Positions 7,875-15,618 are shown, counted from the stretch's first letter. The stretch is 44,418 nucleotides of DNA from Actinomycetes bacterium (GCA_021799615.1 JAJZAC010000011.1:1-44418), one strand, 5' to 3'. A program made the numbers and translations. Notes: generated by a model not told the origin, from the sequence alone.

Positions 7875-8866
7875 GCGGGGGGCACCACCACGACCACCGC
7901 CACGGGACCGGCGACGGCCACGGTGCACCGGTCGGGGAGGGGAGCCCACCGGCCGGTGTCCTCATCGCCGACGGCGTCCTCGAGGTCGACACCCTGCTCG
8001 GCGGGTGGGAGCGGGTCACCGCCGGCTACCTGATCGAGGGACCGGCGCCGGTGCTGGTGGAGACGGGGAGCCAGAGCTCGGTGCCCGTCCTCCTCGACGC
8101 CCTCGAGCGCCTGGGGATCGGCCCGAGGGACCTGGCCGGCGTGGTCGTCACCCACATCCACCTCGACCACGCCGGCGGCGTGGGCGACGTGGCCCGGGCG
8201 TTTCCCCGCGCCACCGTCTACGTCCACGAGAAGGGCGCCCGCCACCTGGCCGACCCGACCCGCCTGGTCGACTCGGCCGCCCGCGTCTACGGACCCCTCC
8301 TCGACTCCCTCTACGGTCGCCTCGACCCGACACCGGCCGAGCGCCTGCACGTGCTGGCCGACGGCGAGGAGATCCGGGTCGGCCCCGGCCGGGTGCTGGT
8401 GGCGGTGGACTCGCCCGGACACGCCAAGCACCACGTGGCCGTCCACGACTCCCTGAGTGGGGTGCTGTTCGCCGGCGACGCCGTGGGGGTGCGGCTCCCC
8501 GACTCGGGCGTGCTGCGGCCGGCCACCCCGCCGCCCGACTTCGACCTCGACCAGGCGCTGCACTCGCTGGCGAAATTCGCGGCCCGCCGGCCCGAGGGGA
8601 TCGCGCTCGCCCACTACGGGCTGCTCACCGATCCCCAGGACCTCCTGGCCGAGGCGGAGGGGACGCTGCGGCGATGGACGGAGGTGGCCGAGGCCGCCTA
8701 CCGGGCGGGGACGGACATCGCCGAGGCGCTGTCCGCAGAGTTCGACCCGCTCATGGCCGACGTCCCCGAGGAGCACCGCCACAAGCTCGACGTGCTGAAC
8801 GGGGTCCACTCCAACGCGGCCGGCCTGCGGCGGTGGCTGTCTGGCCGAGCCGACCAGGGGAGCTGA
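7871..8866 (+). CDS. Metallo-beta-lactamase-fold hydrolase
   Basis: 331 aa from the GTG at 7871, which overlaps the glucose dehydrogenase stop (GTGA). The binuclear metal motif THIHLDHAGG (HxHxDH) is near residue 97-101. Further ligands are the His in DSPGHAKHH and the Asp in LFAGDAVG, with a late His in LAHYG. The start of the protein is His/Gly/Asp-rich (HHHDHRHG) and probably disordered. The fold covers lactonases, glyoxalase II-like enzymes and others. Because it is coupled to a dehydrogenase that makes gluconolactone, a lactonase role is attractive but unproven. A C-terminal helical extension of about 80 residues is typical of the subgroup with this sequence. Confidence 0.85.
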   Translation: MSGGHHHDHRHGTGDGHGAPVGEGSPPAGVLIADGVLEVDTLLGGWERVTAGYLIEGPAPVLVETGSQSSVPVLLDALERLGIGPRDLAGVVVTHIHLDHAGGVGDVARAFPRATVYVHEKGARHLADPTRLVDSAARVYGPLLDSLYGRLDPTPAERLHVLADGEEIRVGPGRVLVAVDSPGHAKHHVAVHDSLSGVLFAGDAVGVRLPDSGVLRPATPPPDFDLDQALHSLAKFAARRPEGIALAHYGLLTDPQDLLAEAEGTLRRWTEVAEAAYRAGTDIAEALSAEFDPLMADVPEEHRHKLDVLNGVHSNAAGLRRWLSGRADQGS

Positions 8867-8981
8867 CCGGGGGAGGCACACGAACCTGGTGCCCGGTCCG
8901 GGTGCGCGGTCTCGGCGGTCAGGTGTGCCGGACCACTGCAGCCGGCGACCGCCGGACCGTGCACGCACCGGTGCCGCTCCG

Positions 8982-9067
8982 CGGAGGGAGTGGGATTCGA
9001 ACCCACGGTGCCCAGGGGGCACAACGGTTTTCGAGACCGTCCGATTCGGCCACTCTCGCATCCCTCC
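8982..9067 (-). tRNA. tRNA-Ser(CGA)
   Basis: 86-nt type II tRNA on the minus strand. The acceptor stem GGAGGGA/TCCCTCC pairs fully. The T arm contains GGGTTCGAATCCC. The anticodon loop CTCGAAA gives anticodon CGA, reading UCG. The long variable arm (TGCCCCCTGGGCA) is the serine type. The discriminator is G and no CCA is encoded. The 5' end lies 10 bases downstream of tadA on the same strand, so the two may be co-transcribed. Confidence 0.97.
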
Positions 9068-9077
9068 GCCGGAGAGG

Positions 9078-9527
9078 CTAGCCGCGCCGGGAGGCGAAGA
9101 ATCCCGCGAGCAGCTCGGCGGACGGGGCGGCGAGCACGCCGGCGGTGACCGCCACCTCGTGGTTGAGGCGGGGATCGGCACACAGGTTGTAGAGGGAGCC
9201 GGCCGCGCCCGCCTTGGGGTCGGCCGCCCCGAACACCACCCGGCCCACCCGCCCGGCCACCAGGGCCCCGGCGCACATCGGGCACGGTTCCAGGGTGACG
9301 TACAGGGTGACCTCGGCGAGGCGCCACGACCCGAGGGCGCGAGCGGCGTCGCGCAGGGCGAGGATCTCCGCATGGGCCGTGGGGTCCCCGGCGAGCTCCC
9401 GCTCGTTGTGGCGGGCGGCCACTACCCGCCCACCGGCGACGGCCACGGCACCGACCGGCACGTCGCCGTGGGCCACCGCGGCCTCGGCTTGCGCCAGGGC
9501 CAGCGCCATCGCCTCGTCGTCGGTCAC
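9078..9527 (-). CDS. tadA: tRNA adenosine deaminase TadA
   Basis: 149 aa from the GTG at 9527. The frame extends to a GTG at 9566, but those extra residues (GPVGPTGGGRAA) are low-complexity. Cytidine-deaminase-fold motifs are clear: HAE (TAHAEILALRDA) with the catalytic Glu, and PCPMC (EPCPMCAGAL) supplying two zinc cysteines. VVFGAADPKAGAAGSL is the family's C-terminal signature. The enzyme converts A34 to inosine in tRNA-Arg(ACG). It lies directly upstream of tRNA-Ser(CGA), an arrangement common in Actinomycetota. Confidence 0.94.
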   Translation of the reverse strand: MTDDEAMALALAQAEAAVAHGDVPVGAVAVAGGRVVAARHNERELAGDPTAHAEILALRDAARALGSWRLAEVTLYVTLEPCPMCAGALVAGRVGRVVFGAADPKAGAAGSLYNLCADPRLNHEVAVTAGVLAAPSAELLAGFFASRRG

Positions 9528-9699
9528 CGCTGCCCGCCCGCCGCCGGTCGGACCCACGGGCCCCACGGGCCCGTAGGGTGGGGCGGCGTGCTCGGGTGTG
9601 GCGCCATGCGCTCACGGTAGTGGCGGTGGCCGGGCGGCCGGTGAAGACAGGCGGCGAGACGCGAGAAGACGGACGACGAGAGGTGAGGAGGTCGGGATC

Positions 9700-10785
9700 G
9701 TGGTCATGGCCAAGCGCCCAGGGGTGGCGACGGCGTCGGTGCCGGTTGCAGCCATCGACGCGGCCGGATTGGCACAGCATCTGGCTGCGGCGCTGGCCCG
9801 GGTCCCCTTCCGCCGCCCCCTGCGAGGCCCTTCGAGCGCCGGTGCCAACCTGGCGACCAGCGTCACGCGGGAGGTGCTCCGCTCGTTCATGGGCTACGTC
9901 TCCTCGCTCCCCATCCCGGAGTTCCGCTCCATCGAGCTCCTGCTCGACGAGCTGTGCCGGGTGGCCATGCCGCCGGTGGTGCGGTCGTTCGACGTCGAGC
10001 AACGGAACGTGGTCCTCGGCGGTGTGCCCGGCATCCACTACCAGCCCCGCGGCCGGGAGCCGGCCGGCGCCATCCTCTACCTGCACGGGGGCGGCTACAT
10101 CGGGACCTCGCCGAACATGTACGCGTTCTTCACCGCCCGCCTGTGCCGGGCCACCGGGTGCTCCGTCTTCGTCGCCGACTACCGGCTGGCGCCCGAGTTC
10201 CCCTACCCGGCGGCGGTCGAGGACGCCGCCTCGGCCCTGGCCGCTCTGGCGGAGGCGGGCACGCCACCGGAGCGCCTGTTCGTGGCCGGTGACTCCGGCG
10301 GGGGCGGCGTGGCCCACAGCCTGATGGTCGAGGTCGGCCGCGGCCGGGGCGCGTGCCGCCGCCCGGCCGGCCTGATCCTGTTCTCGCCCGAGGTCGACCT
10401 GCGCATGGAGGACACGTCGATCACCGCCAACGCGGAACGCGACATCCTCCCCTGGAATATCCCCGCGGGCGCCTACCTGCGCGGGATCGACCCCGACGAC
10501 GCCCGGGTGACGGCGCTGAACGCCGACCTGTCCACCTACCCGCCGACCTTCGTCTCGTGGGGCGGCGACGAGATGTTCCGGGACCCGATCCGTCGCTTCG
10601 CCGAGCGGCTCGGGGCGGAAGGAGTCCCCGTCCACGCCCACGAGGCCGAGGGTATGTTCCACGTGTTCCAGATCCTCATGCCGTGGGCCGAGGACAGCCG
10701 GGACGTCTACCGGGAGGTCGAACTGTTCTCACGCCGACTGCTCGACGCCGCGCCCCCGGCCGGCGAGGTCGCCGCCGCCGGTTGA
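9700..10785 (+). CDS. Alpha/beta hydrolase, hormone-sensitive-lipase family
   Basis: 361 aa. GTG at 9700 is chosen because GGAGGT (9687-9692) lies seven bases upstream; the ATG at 9706 is a less well spaced alternative. The HSL-family oxyanion motif HGGGY lies near residue 130. The nucleophile elbow is GDSGGGG. The acid is Asp in WGGDEMFRD and the His is in GMFHVF, giving a complete Ser-Asp-His triad. It should hydrolyse short- to medium-chain esters; the substrate is unknown. No signal peptide is evident. A second HSL-type hydrolase lies at 41275-42555 but is too different to be a recent duplicate. Confidence 0.92.
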   Translation: MVMAKRPGVATASVPVAAIDAAGLAQHLAAALARVPFRRPLRGPSSAGANLATSVTREVLRSFMGYVSSLPIPEFRSIELLLDELCRVAMPPVVRSFDVEQRNVVLGGVPGIHYQPRGREPAGAILYLHGGGYIGTSPNMYAFFTARLCRATGCSVFVADYRLAPEFPYPAAVEDAASALAALAEAGTPPERLFVAGDSGGGGVAHSLMVEVGRGRGACRRPAGLILFSPEVDLRMEDTSITANAERDILPWNIPAGAYLRGIDPDDARVTALNADLSTYPPTFVSWGGDEMFRDPIRRFAERLGAEGVPVHAHEAEGMFHVFQILMPWAEDSRDVYREVELFSRRLLDAAPPAGEVAAAG

Positions 10786-10928
10786 GGCGCGTCCCGCCGG
10801 TCGATCGTCGCCGATCCGGGAGGAGTGGGGCGGGAGTGGGGGCGCCTCCCAACACCCGCACCACACCGCAGCGGCGTACCTTGGGTGGCATTCGGCGGAA
10901 TTCGGCGGCGGGCAGAAGGGTGGGGGAC

Positions 10929-12143
10929 ATGAGACGAGGGACCCGGCGGAGCTCGGTTCTCGCAGCGGCGGCCCTGACGGCGGTGGTGGCTGCGTCGTGT
11001 ACGTCCGGCGCGGCACGGTCGTCCCCCTCGACCACCACCGGCTCGACCACCACGACGGCTCCGGCCGGGTCGACGACCACGGTCGCGACGCCGACCGTCG
11101 GCAGCCAGGTGAAGGTGGCTGCGCTGAGCGGCCTGTCGGTCATCGATCAGACGCACGCCTACGCGCTCATCGGGCCCCGCTACTACTCCACGACCGGAGC
11201 GGTGGGTGTGGCCGCGACCGTCGACGGTGGAGCGCACTGGACGGCGGTGGCCACCCAGCAGACGCTGCAGCCGCTGTCCTACGAGTCGGGTCTGGTCTTC
11301 GCCACCGCGCAGCGGGGGTGGACGTGGCAGGCCGGCCCGTCCTCCTGCTGCACGGACACGTCGGCACCGACGACCCGACCCCTCATGGCCACGGGCGACG
11401 GTGGGCACACGTGGAAGGCGGTACCCGGCATCACCGGGGTCGAGCAGGTCCTGTCCCTCGGTCAGAGCGTGTGGGTGGTCACGCAGCCGGGTTCGGCCGG
11501 AGCGGCGACGGCGCCCGTGGTCCTGTGGACGTCGTCCGACGGTGGGGCGACATGGGCCCGGTCGACGGCGGCCACGCCACCGGTCCGGTCCCTCGTCCGG
11601 GTCACCGCTTCGACCGCCTATGGCCTCGGCCAGACCGGGATCGTCACCACCACCGACGGCGGGACCTCGTGGACGGCGGTCGGCACGATGCCGTGCTCGA
11701 GCGCCAGGTTGGACCTCACCACGTTGACGCACCTGTCGGCCGGCGGGGTGGGCGACCTCTGGCTCGCGTGCGTGAGCCAGCCGGAGACCAGCCTCCAGGC
11801 GAAGCAGCTCTACCGGTCGTCGGACGGCGGAGCCCACTGGCACCTGGCCGCGTCCGTGCCGCTCGGCGGAGTGGCACCCGGGGGCTCGACGCCGGTGGTG
11901 GGCCAGATCAGCGGCCGCGGGTTCGTCCAACAGTTGACGGCGCTGTCGCCGGAGCAGGCGGTCCTCGCCCTCGATCGGGGCGGGCTGTTCGGGACGACCG
12001 ACGGCGGTGTCGACTGGACGGCCGTCGGACCGGCAGCCCAGGCAGCCGTGGTGTCGGTGACCAGCGCCGGGATCGGGCTCGCCCTCCTCGACGGGGCGCC
12101 GTGGCACACCACCGACGGCGTGCACTGGGCACCGGTGGGGTAG
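10929..12143 (+). CDS. BNR-repeat (sialidase/Ycf48-like) lipoprotein
   Basis: 404 aa, ATG at 10929 preceded by a purine-rich run (AGAAGGGTGGGGG). Residues 1-24 form a lipoprotein signal peptide with lipobox AASC (acylated Cys near residue 24). A Ser/Thr-rich linker to about residue 55 precedes a beta-propeller region. At least six BNR/Asp-box motifs are visible: DGGAHWTAV, DGGHTWKAV, DGGATWARS, DGGTSWTAV, DGGAHWHLA and DGGVDWTAV. Such repeats fold as propeller blades in sialidases, photosystem II factor Ycf48 and sortilins. No catalytic sialidase residues can be recognised, so binding or scaffolding at the outer face of the membrane is more likely. The island boundary lies about 50 bases after its stop. 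Confidence 0.85.
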   Translation: MRRGTRRSSVLAAAALTAVVAASCTSGAARSSPSTTTGSTTTTAPAGSTTTVATPTVGSQVKVAALSGLSVIDQTHAYALIGPRYYSTTGAVGVAATVDGGAHWTAVATQQTLQPLSYESGLVFATAQRGWTWQAGPSSCCTDTSAPTTRPLMATGDGGHTWKAVPGITGVEQVLSLGQSVWVVTQPGSAGAATAPVVLWTSSDGGATWARSTAATPPVRSLVRVTASTAYGLGQTGIVTTTDGGTSWTAVGTMPCSSARLDLTTLTHLSAGGVGDLWLACVSQPETSLQAKQLYRSSDGGAHWHLAASVPLGGVAPGGSTPVVGQISGRGFVQQLTALSPEQAVLALDRGGLFGTTDGGVDWTAVGPAAQAAVVSVTSAGIGLALLDGAPWHTTDGVHWAPVG

Positions 12144-12190
12144 CGGGGACCGGGTGCCTTCGGGCGGCTGCGTCCTCCGATCCCGGCACC

Positions 12191-12233
12191 GCTCTCGTCC
12201 CGGGGCCCTCGCTCTCGTCAGGACCCCGCAGCG
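12191..12233 (+). repeat. Left direct repeat block of the island
   Basis: Homologous to 19921-19966. The best 32 bp (12202-12233 against 19935-19966) match at 29 positions and share an exact 14-mer AGGACCCCGCAGCG. Both copies can form a GGGGCC...GGACCCC hairpin. Both have two tandem 10-mers around the core; here CGCTCTCGTC occurs at 12190-12199 and 12210-12219. It may be an attachment site or a duplicated tRNA terminator. Confidence 0.7.
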
Positions 12234-12236
12234 AGG

Positions 12237-12253
12237 TTGTTGCGAAACTCGGC
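12237..12253 (+). repeat. Left terminal inverted repeat candidate
   Basis: TTGTTGCGAAACTCGGC. Its partner at 19917-19933 reads TTGTTACGAAAGTCGGC on the minus strand; 15 of 17 positions match. Both face inward. They lie directly inside the direct repeat blocks. Confidence 0.55.
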
Positions 12254-12484
12254 AGGCCCTGGTCAGGAGCCCGTCGTTGCTGCTTCCGCCTTCGCTCATC
12301 ACGCGATTTCGAGCGTTATGACCACACACTTTGACGGAGCGGCGAAGTTCCAGGTCAGCGACCTCGTCGTGGCGGAGCGGCCGAGACTCAGCCTGACTGA
12401 ACCCTTCACCTGTTCGTGCAGCCCGGCCACCCTTTTCGTGCAGCAGAGCCACCCAACCCGTGTCTTCGGTCACTGGGTGTTAGC

Positions 12485-12523
12485 CGTCGGACAAAGCGCG
12501 TCGGACAAGGCAACCTCTATGCT
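12485..12523 (+). promoter_or_regulatory. Direct repeat and -10 box upstream of the leader peptide
   Basis: CGTCGGACAA occurs exactly at 12485-12494 and 12499-12508, a 14-bp period. It is followed by TATGCT (12518-12523), a good -10 box. The ATG at 12530 comes six bases later, which suggests a leaderless transcript. The repeats lie where a regulator would contact the -35 region. Confidence 0.5.
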
Positions 12524-12529
12524 TGCCTC

Positions 12530-12613
12530 ATGGCCGACGACGGATCGAGCCTTGGCAGGGAACATCCCGGGTCTGGTCATCTCGATGGACGGCCGCCAGC
12601 GGCGAGCCGATGA
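12530..12613 (+). CDS. 27-residue leader peptide coupled to the next gene
   Basis: ATG at 12530 directly after a -10-like TATGCT. It encodes 27 residues starting MADDGSSLGREH and ends with a TGA (12611-12613) that overlaps the ATG of the next gene as ATGA. There is no ribosome binding site for the next gene, so a terminating ribosome could restart there. No similarity is recognised. It could be a genuine small protein, a device for coupling, or the true N-terminus of a gene with a different start. Confidence 0.5.
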   Translation: MADDGSSLGREHPGSGHLDGRPPAASR

Positions 12614-13353
12614 ACCCCGTGGCGCAGGCCTACCTGGCGGACCGGCTGGCCCAGATTCGCGACCCCGTACACCCCGCCCAGCAGCAGTCCCCAGATGGCA
12701 AGCGCTTGGCCTTCAGCAACTTCAGGGCGGCGGTCGATGCGCTGGCCTTCGTGGGGATGGTCGACCATGACGAGATCAGCGAGTGGACCAACCGTTGCCT
12801 GGTGGCGCTCGGCGAGAAGCCGCTGGAGCCGCTCAACCCTCGGCCGGGGGTGGCGGTCGCTCGCCTGGTGGGGTTCGGCGCCGACCCGCCAGAATCCAAG
12901 CCGCCAGTTCCGCGTCCAACCCCGGAGCTGATTCGACTGGTTCCCACCAACACGCCGGCCCTGCCGACGCGCCACGGCGGTCGGTTTCAACTTCTCGGTG
13001 TGGAGATTTACGACACTCAGGTAACCGTCGGTTGGCGCTTCGCCCCCCTCCCCGACAACGAGTCACTGTTAGGCGAGGGGCTGGCTGAGCTCGACGCCGA
13101 CACCGAAGGTATGCCCGAGGACCAACGTCTTGCCATGCGCAAGCAGTTCCTACGCCGGCGTCACGATGCCGCCCGCATGATGATCGTGATCACCGACGAT
13201 GTGGGAACCGAGTACCGCCCGATGGGCGGCGGGGCGAGCGGTGGAGGTGACGAAAGGATCGGGAGGACCACTGTTGCTCCAGCGCCGCCCATGGGAGTGA
13301 CGAGGCTCATCGTGCGGTGGGAGGACGTGGAACAGGTCGTCGCGTTGGAGTAG
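12610..13353 (+). CDS. Protein of unknown function
   Basis: 247 aa, ATG at 12610 within the ATGA overlap with the leader peptide. It is not recognised. The N-terminal 80 residues look helical (AVDALAFVGMVDHDEISEWTNRCLVALGE). A Pro-rich linker follows at about 95-115, then an apparently beta-rich region (FQLLGVEIYDTQVTVGWRFAPLPDNE) and a charged segment. It ends with a strand-rich part where VTRLIVRWEDVEQVVAL resembles the end of an immunoglobulin-like or transcription-factor accessory fold. No signal peptide or membrane segment is visible. Codon use is less GC3-rich than the core genes, consistent with transfer. About 180 bp without a gene follow before the AbiE toxin on the other strand. Confidence 0.75.
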   Translation: MNPVAQAYLADRLAQIRDPVHPAQQQSPDGKRLAFSNFRAAVDALAFVGMVDHDEISEWTNRCLVALGEKPLEPLNPRPGVAVARLVGFGADPPESKPPVPRPTPELIRLVPTNTPALPTRHGGRFQLLGVEIYDTQVTVGWRFAPLPDNESLLGEGLAELDADTEGMPEDQRLAMRKQFLRRRHDAARMMIVITDDVGTEYRPMGGGASGGGDERIGRTTVAPAPPMGVTRLIVRWEDVEQVVALE

Positions 13354-13534
13354 CACGATCCGCTGTTCTCGCAGCATGGCCGCTGCCCAGCTCCGCTCAG
13401 GTTGGGTCTGCCAGCGATGCGAGAAGCCACACCCTTCATCCGGATCGAAGGACTCTGGAAGTAGCCTCGGCTCCGTATGGCGGAGCTGCTCGCGAGGGCG
13501 ATCCGGGTACTTCTCGGAACGCCTGCTGGTGGGG

Positions 13535-14344
13535 TCAGGGCACCAGGTTCCGGAGTCTCGGTGCGACGATGCCCATGGCCTCGCGATACGAGGGGGCGTT
13601 GGGGAACAGCTCGGGCACCACGATGTCGTAGGTCTCGCCCATCTCCTCGAGGTGGGCGTGGATACGGTCGATGCGGTTGGCCCGACCCGCTTTGACCAGC
13701 TCGAACTTGGCCACCGCCAACTCAGCGATGTGCCCGTCGTCCTTCTCTGGTGTGCGCTGGAGGAGGGCGGCCTGGTCGGCCAAGTCCGTAGGGCGCAGGC
13801 GCTGGGCAAGCGTGCGGAGCTTCTCAGCCGCCATCTCCGGGACCGTCATCGTCAGGACCTCGAACTCCTCGTAGAACGGGGCCCCGACGCGAGCCAGTTC
13901 TGGGGCGTCGAGGACCGCTTCTCTGTAGCTGACCTCGACCTGCACCGTGGTGTCAGGGATGGACTCTCCGCGCACGGCGACGTCATCGAAGTCGAGGCTG
14001 CGAGCTGAGTTGGTTGCTGGCTCTTCGGGGATGAAGCGCACGACGTTGTGGATGCTCGCCTGTCGGATGGCTTCAGCCACCTCGTCGCTGTCCAGTTTGT
14101 GCCGGGCGGGATCGGTCTTGGTGGCGTCGACGTCTTTGGAGAAGCGGTGGATGCCGTGGACGTGGCGAAGGACGAAGCCGCCTTTGAACACCAGCTGACC
14201 AGGGAAGCTACCCGACAGCTGGGCGGCGAGGGTCACCAGCGCGAAGTCGCGGGTGGCGACGCCCACACCGCCCGGCAAGGACTCGAGAAGTTCGGTGAGT
14301 TGCCGGTCGCTGCCCCACTTGCGTTGGGGATGGCGGCCAGTCAT
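13535..14344 (-). CDS. AbiEii-type nucleotidyltransferase toxin
   Basis: 269 aa, ATG at 14344 overlapping the antitoxin stop as ATGA. The AbiEii/AbiGii signature is clear: KGGFVLRHVHGIHRFSKDVD, where the Gly pair and the FSxDxD acidic pair form the nucleotidyltransferase site. A second conserved element (AAEKLRTLAQRLRPTDLADQ) matches the family's EKLxAxxxRxxxRDxxDL. Family knowledge: AbiEii-like proteins are toxins of type IV systems that can transfer nucleotides to tRNA and act in phage abortive infection. The pairing with an AbiEi-like gene upstream supports this. Confidence 0.9.
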   Translation of the reverse strand: MTGRHPQRKWGSDRQLTELLESLPGGVGVATRDFALVTLAAQLSGSFPGQLVFKGGFVLRHVHGIHRFSKDVDATKTDPARHKLDSDEVAEAIRQASIHNVVRFIPEEPATNSARSLDFDDVAVRGESIPDTTVQVEVSYREAVLDAPELARVGAPFYEEFEVLTMTVPEMAAEKLRTLAQRLRPTDLADQAALLQRTPEKDDGHIAELAVAKFELVKAGRANRIDRIHAHLEEMGETYDIVVPELFPNAPSYREAMGIVAPRLRNLVP

Positions 14345-15135
14345 GTGCGAACGCGCTCGGACTCGAGAGGTGCGTTGACGAGGACCCGCCAGGTCCCATC
14401 CACAAGACCGGTTCGCTTCCCACGAGGACGCAGGAGCACCGGGGCACGGTTCTTCCCTATCCAGTCCCGGAACGGGGCAGCTGCTTGAGGTCCCACGAAG
14501 CGATCGACAATCAGCCCCACGCGACGCGCGACCGCTGGCGACCCGTAGAGCACCACGGCGTCCAACAGCCGCGGGACGAAGTCGGGGTCCCGAGAGTCCG
14601 CGAGCACCAGGGCGTCGATGGCCTGCGTGAGTGTCACGGCGTACCGCGGGTGGTTGAGGACATCGAGGATGGCCCGTTCGGGACGTGCGAAGCGCGGGCC
14701 GGATGCGTCCTCCCACCCCCAGATGTTCGCCGGGTCCGTCTCCAAGAAGGTGGCGGTCTGGCCCCGGAAGTGCAGCTGCTCGAGGCGGGCGGCCGTCAGG
14801 ACGATGGTTCCGAAGAAGTGCTGGTCGGTGAGCTCGTGGCGCTCGAGGGCCCGCCCGGCCGTGATGAGGTAGGGCCGGGGGGCCACCACATCGACCAGGT
14901 CGGGCAGATCCACGCCCAAGAGGCCAGTGGCGTCGGGCAGGACGAGCAGGTCCCGTCGGGCGCGAATGATCCGCCCGGCCTTCGAGAGACGCCGGACGGC
15001 CTCTCGTGCCGCCGACAGACTGCCGGCGGGGACCGCCAGCTTCGCCAGATCTGCTGAGGGCAGGCAGATGCCCGGGCGGCCAGCGTCCACCGCCACACGG
15101 TGCATCTCTCGAAGTACCAGATCATCGATACCCAT
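14341..15135 (-). CDS. AbiEi-type antitoxin and autorepressor
   Basis: 264 aa from the ATG at 15135. The frame has another ATG at 15144, but that one lies inside the TACAAT -10 box, so the downstream ATG is preferred. The N-terminal 90 residues contain a winged helix (AAREAVRRLSKAGRIIRARRDLLVLP). The remainder matches the AbiEi C-terminal antitoxin region (RPYLITAGRALERHELTDQHFFGTIV, RPERAILDVLNHPRYAVTLTQAID). Family members bind inverted repeats at their own promoter and neutralise the toxin without tight complex formation. The order antitoxin then toxin with a 4-bp overlap is standard. Confidence 0.88.
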   Translation of the reverse strand: MGIDDLVLREMHRVAVDAGRPGICLPSADLAKLAVPAGSLSAAREAVRRLSKAGRIIRARRDLLVLPDATGLLGVDLPDLVDVVAPRPYLITAGRALERHELTDQHFFGTIVLTAARLEQLHFRGQTATFLETDPANIWGWEDASGPRFARPERAILDVLNHPRYAVTLTQAIDALVLADSRDPDFVPRLLDAVVLYGSPAVARRVGLIVDRFVGPQAAAPFRDWIGKNRAPVLLRPRGKRTGLVDGTWRVLVNAPLESERVRT

Positions 15136-15142
15136 GGCGTGC

Positions 15143-15176
15143 ATTGTACCCGAGCAAACGGTCTATGCCACCGTTT
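15143..15176 (-). promoter_or_regulatory. AbiE promoter with operator inverted repeat
   Basis: On the minus strand TACAAT (15148 to 15143) is a consensus-quality -10 box seven bases before the ATG at 15135. Just upstream, AAACGGT-ctatgcc-ACCGTTT (15156-15176) is a perfect 7-bp inverted repeat with a 7-bp spacer that covers the expected -35 position. AbiEi proteins of other bacteria bind inverted repeats of about 23 bp at their promoter, so this is a strong autoregulation candidate. A further CATTGTAC copy lies at 15186-15193. Confidence 0.65.
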
Positions 15177-15212
15177 TCCCTCGGACATTGTACATTCGGC
15201 CGAATCTGGCCG

Positions 15213-15618
15213 TCATGACACCTCGAGGGAGTAGAGCGGTTCGAGCGCGCCAGAAACGGAGGGTAGGGGCCCCAGCCTCCCCAGGAGCTCGCCAGCTTCC
15301 GGTTCGCCGCCACCGGTATTGCCACCTCCGACCGGAGGCGGGCGCCGGTGCCGGCCACCGCCACCACGACGAGGTCGAACTCGACCAGTCCGGAGGAGGA
15401 TGGAGAGGAGGAAGATGAAGAGGACGAACACGAGGGCGAAGGCGAGGAACGGGACGGTCACCAACGGGATGACCAGGCTGAAGAGCAGTACGGCGAGGAA
15501 GGTCGAGAGCAGCAACACGATCTGGAGGATGTGAACACCAGGAGCCCGCAGAGTCGACCGAGGGGGTGGCCACCGACGCGACCTCAGTGGACGCCGAGTC
15601 GCTGACCGAGCCGACCAC
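15213..15618 (-). pseudogene. Possible decayed membrane-protein gene with shifting reading frame
   Basis: Coding-like codon usage (nearly all codons ending in G or C) appears on the minus strand but moves between frames. From the ATG near 15618 one frame reads MVGSVSDSASTEVASVATP. From about 15540 a second frame encodes a long hydrophobic stretch (ILQIVLLLSTFLAVLLFSLV and onward, two or more membrane segments). Near 15390 a third frame reads LVEFDLVVVAVAGTGARLRS. This pattern suggests two frameshifts in a former membrane protein, or sequencing indels. No family is recognised. A real short membrane protein confined to the middle frame is the alternative. Confidence 0.35.

Larger units (their letters stand above)
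12144..12529 (+). other. Non-coding stretch holding the left island boundary and an upstream promoter region
   Basis: This 386-bp gap has no convincing gene. The open frames crossing it have poor codon usage. It holds the left repeat block (12191-12233), the inverted-repeat-like end (12237-12253) and, near its right end, a 10-bp direct repeat before the leader peptide promoter. Base composition becomes less GC-rich from about 12235, where the accessory island begins. Confidence 0.6.

Noticed and set aside
8982-9067. tRNA-Ser(CGA) as a second integration site
   Set aside because: No copy of its 3' end or downstream sequence was found elsewhere in the window, and its neighbours are core genes.
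12237-12770. A 177-codon plus-strand frame starting inside the left inverted repeat
   Set aside because: Codon usage is poor and it overlaps the better-supported leader peptide and 247-aa gene in another frame.
13376-14008. Plus-strand frame with a CxxC pair (CQRCEK)
   Set aside because: It is antisense to the AbiEii toxin for most of its length. A single CxxC pair is not evidence of a zinc finger gene.
15348-15605. Acidic Glu/Asp-rich frame on the plus strand
   Set aside because: It is the complement of the hydrophobic run on the minus strand (CTC/TTC codons read backwards as GAG/GAA) and lacks a start with a ribosome binding site.
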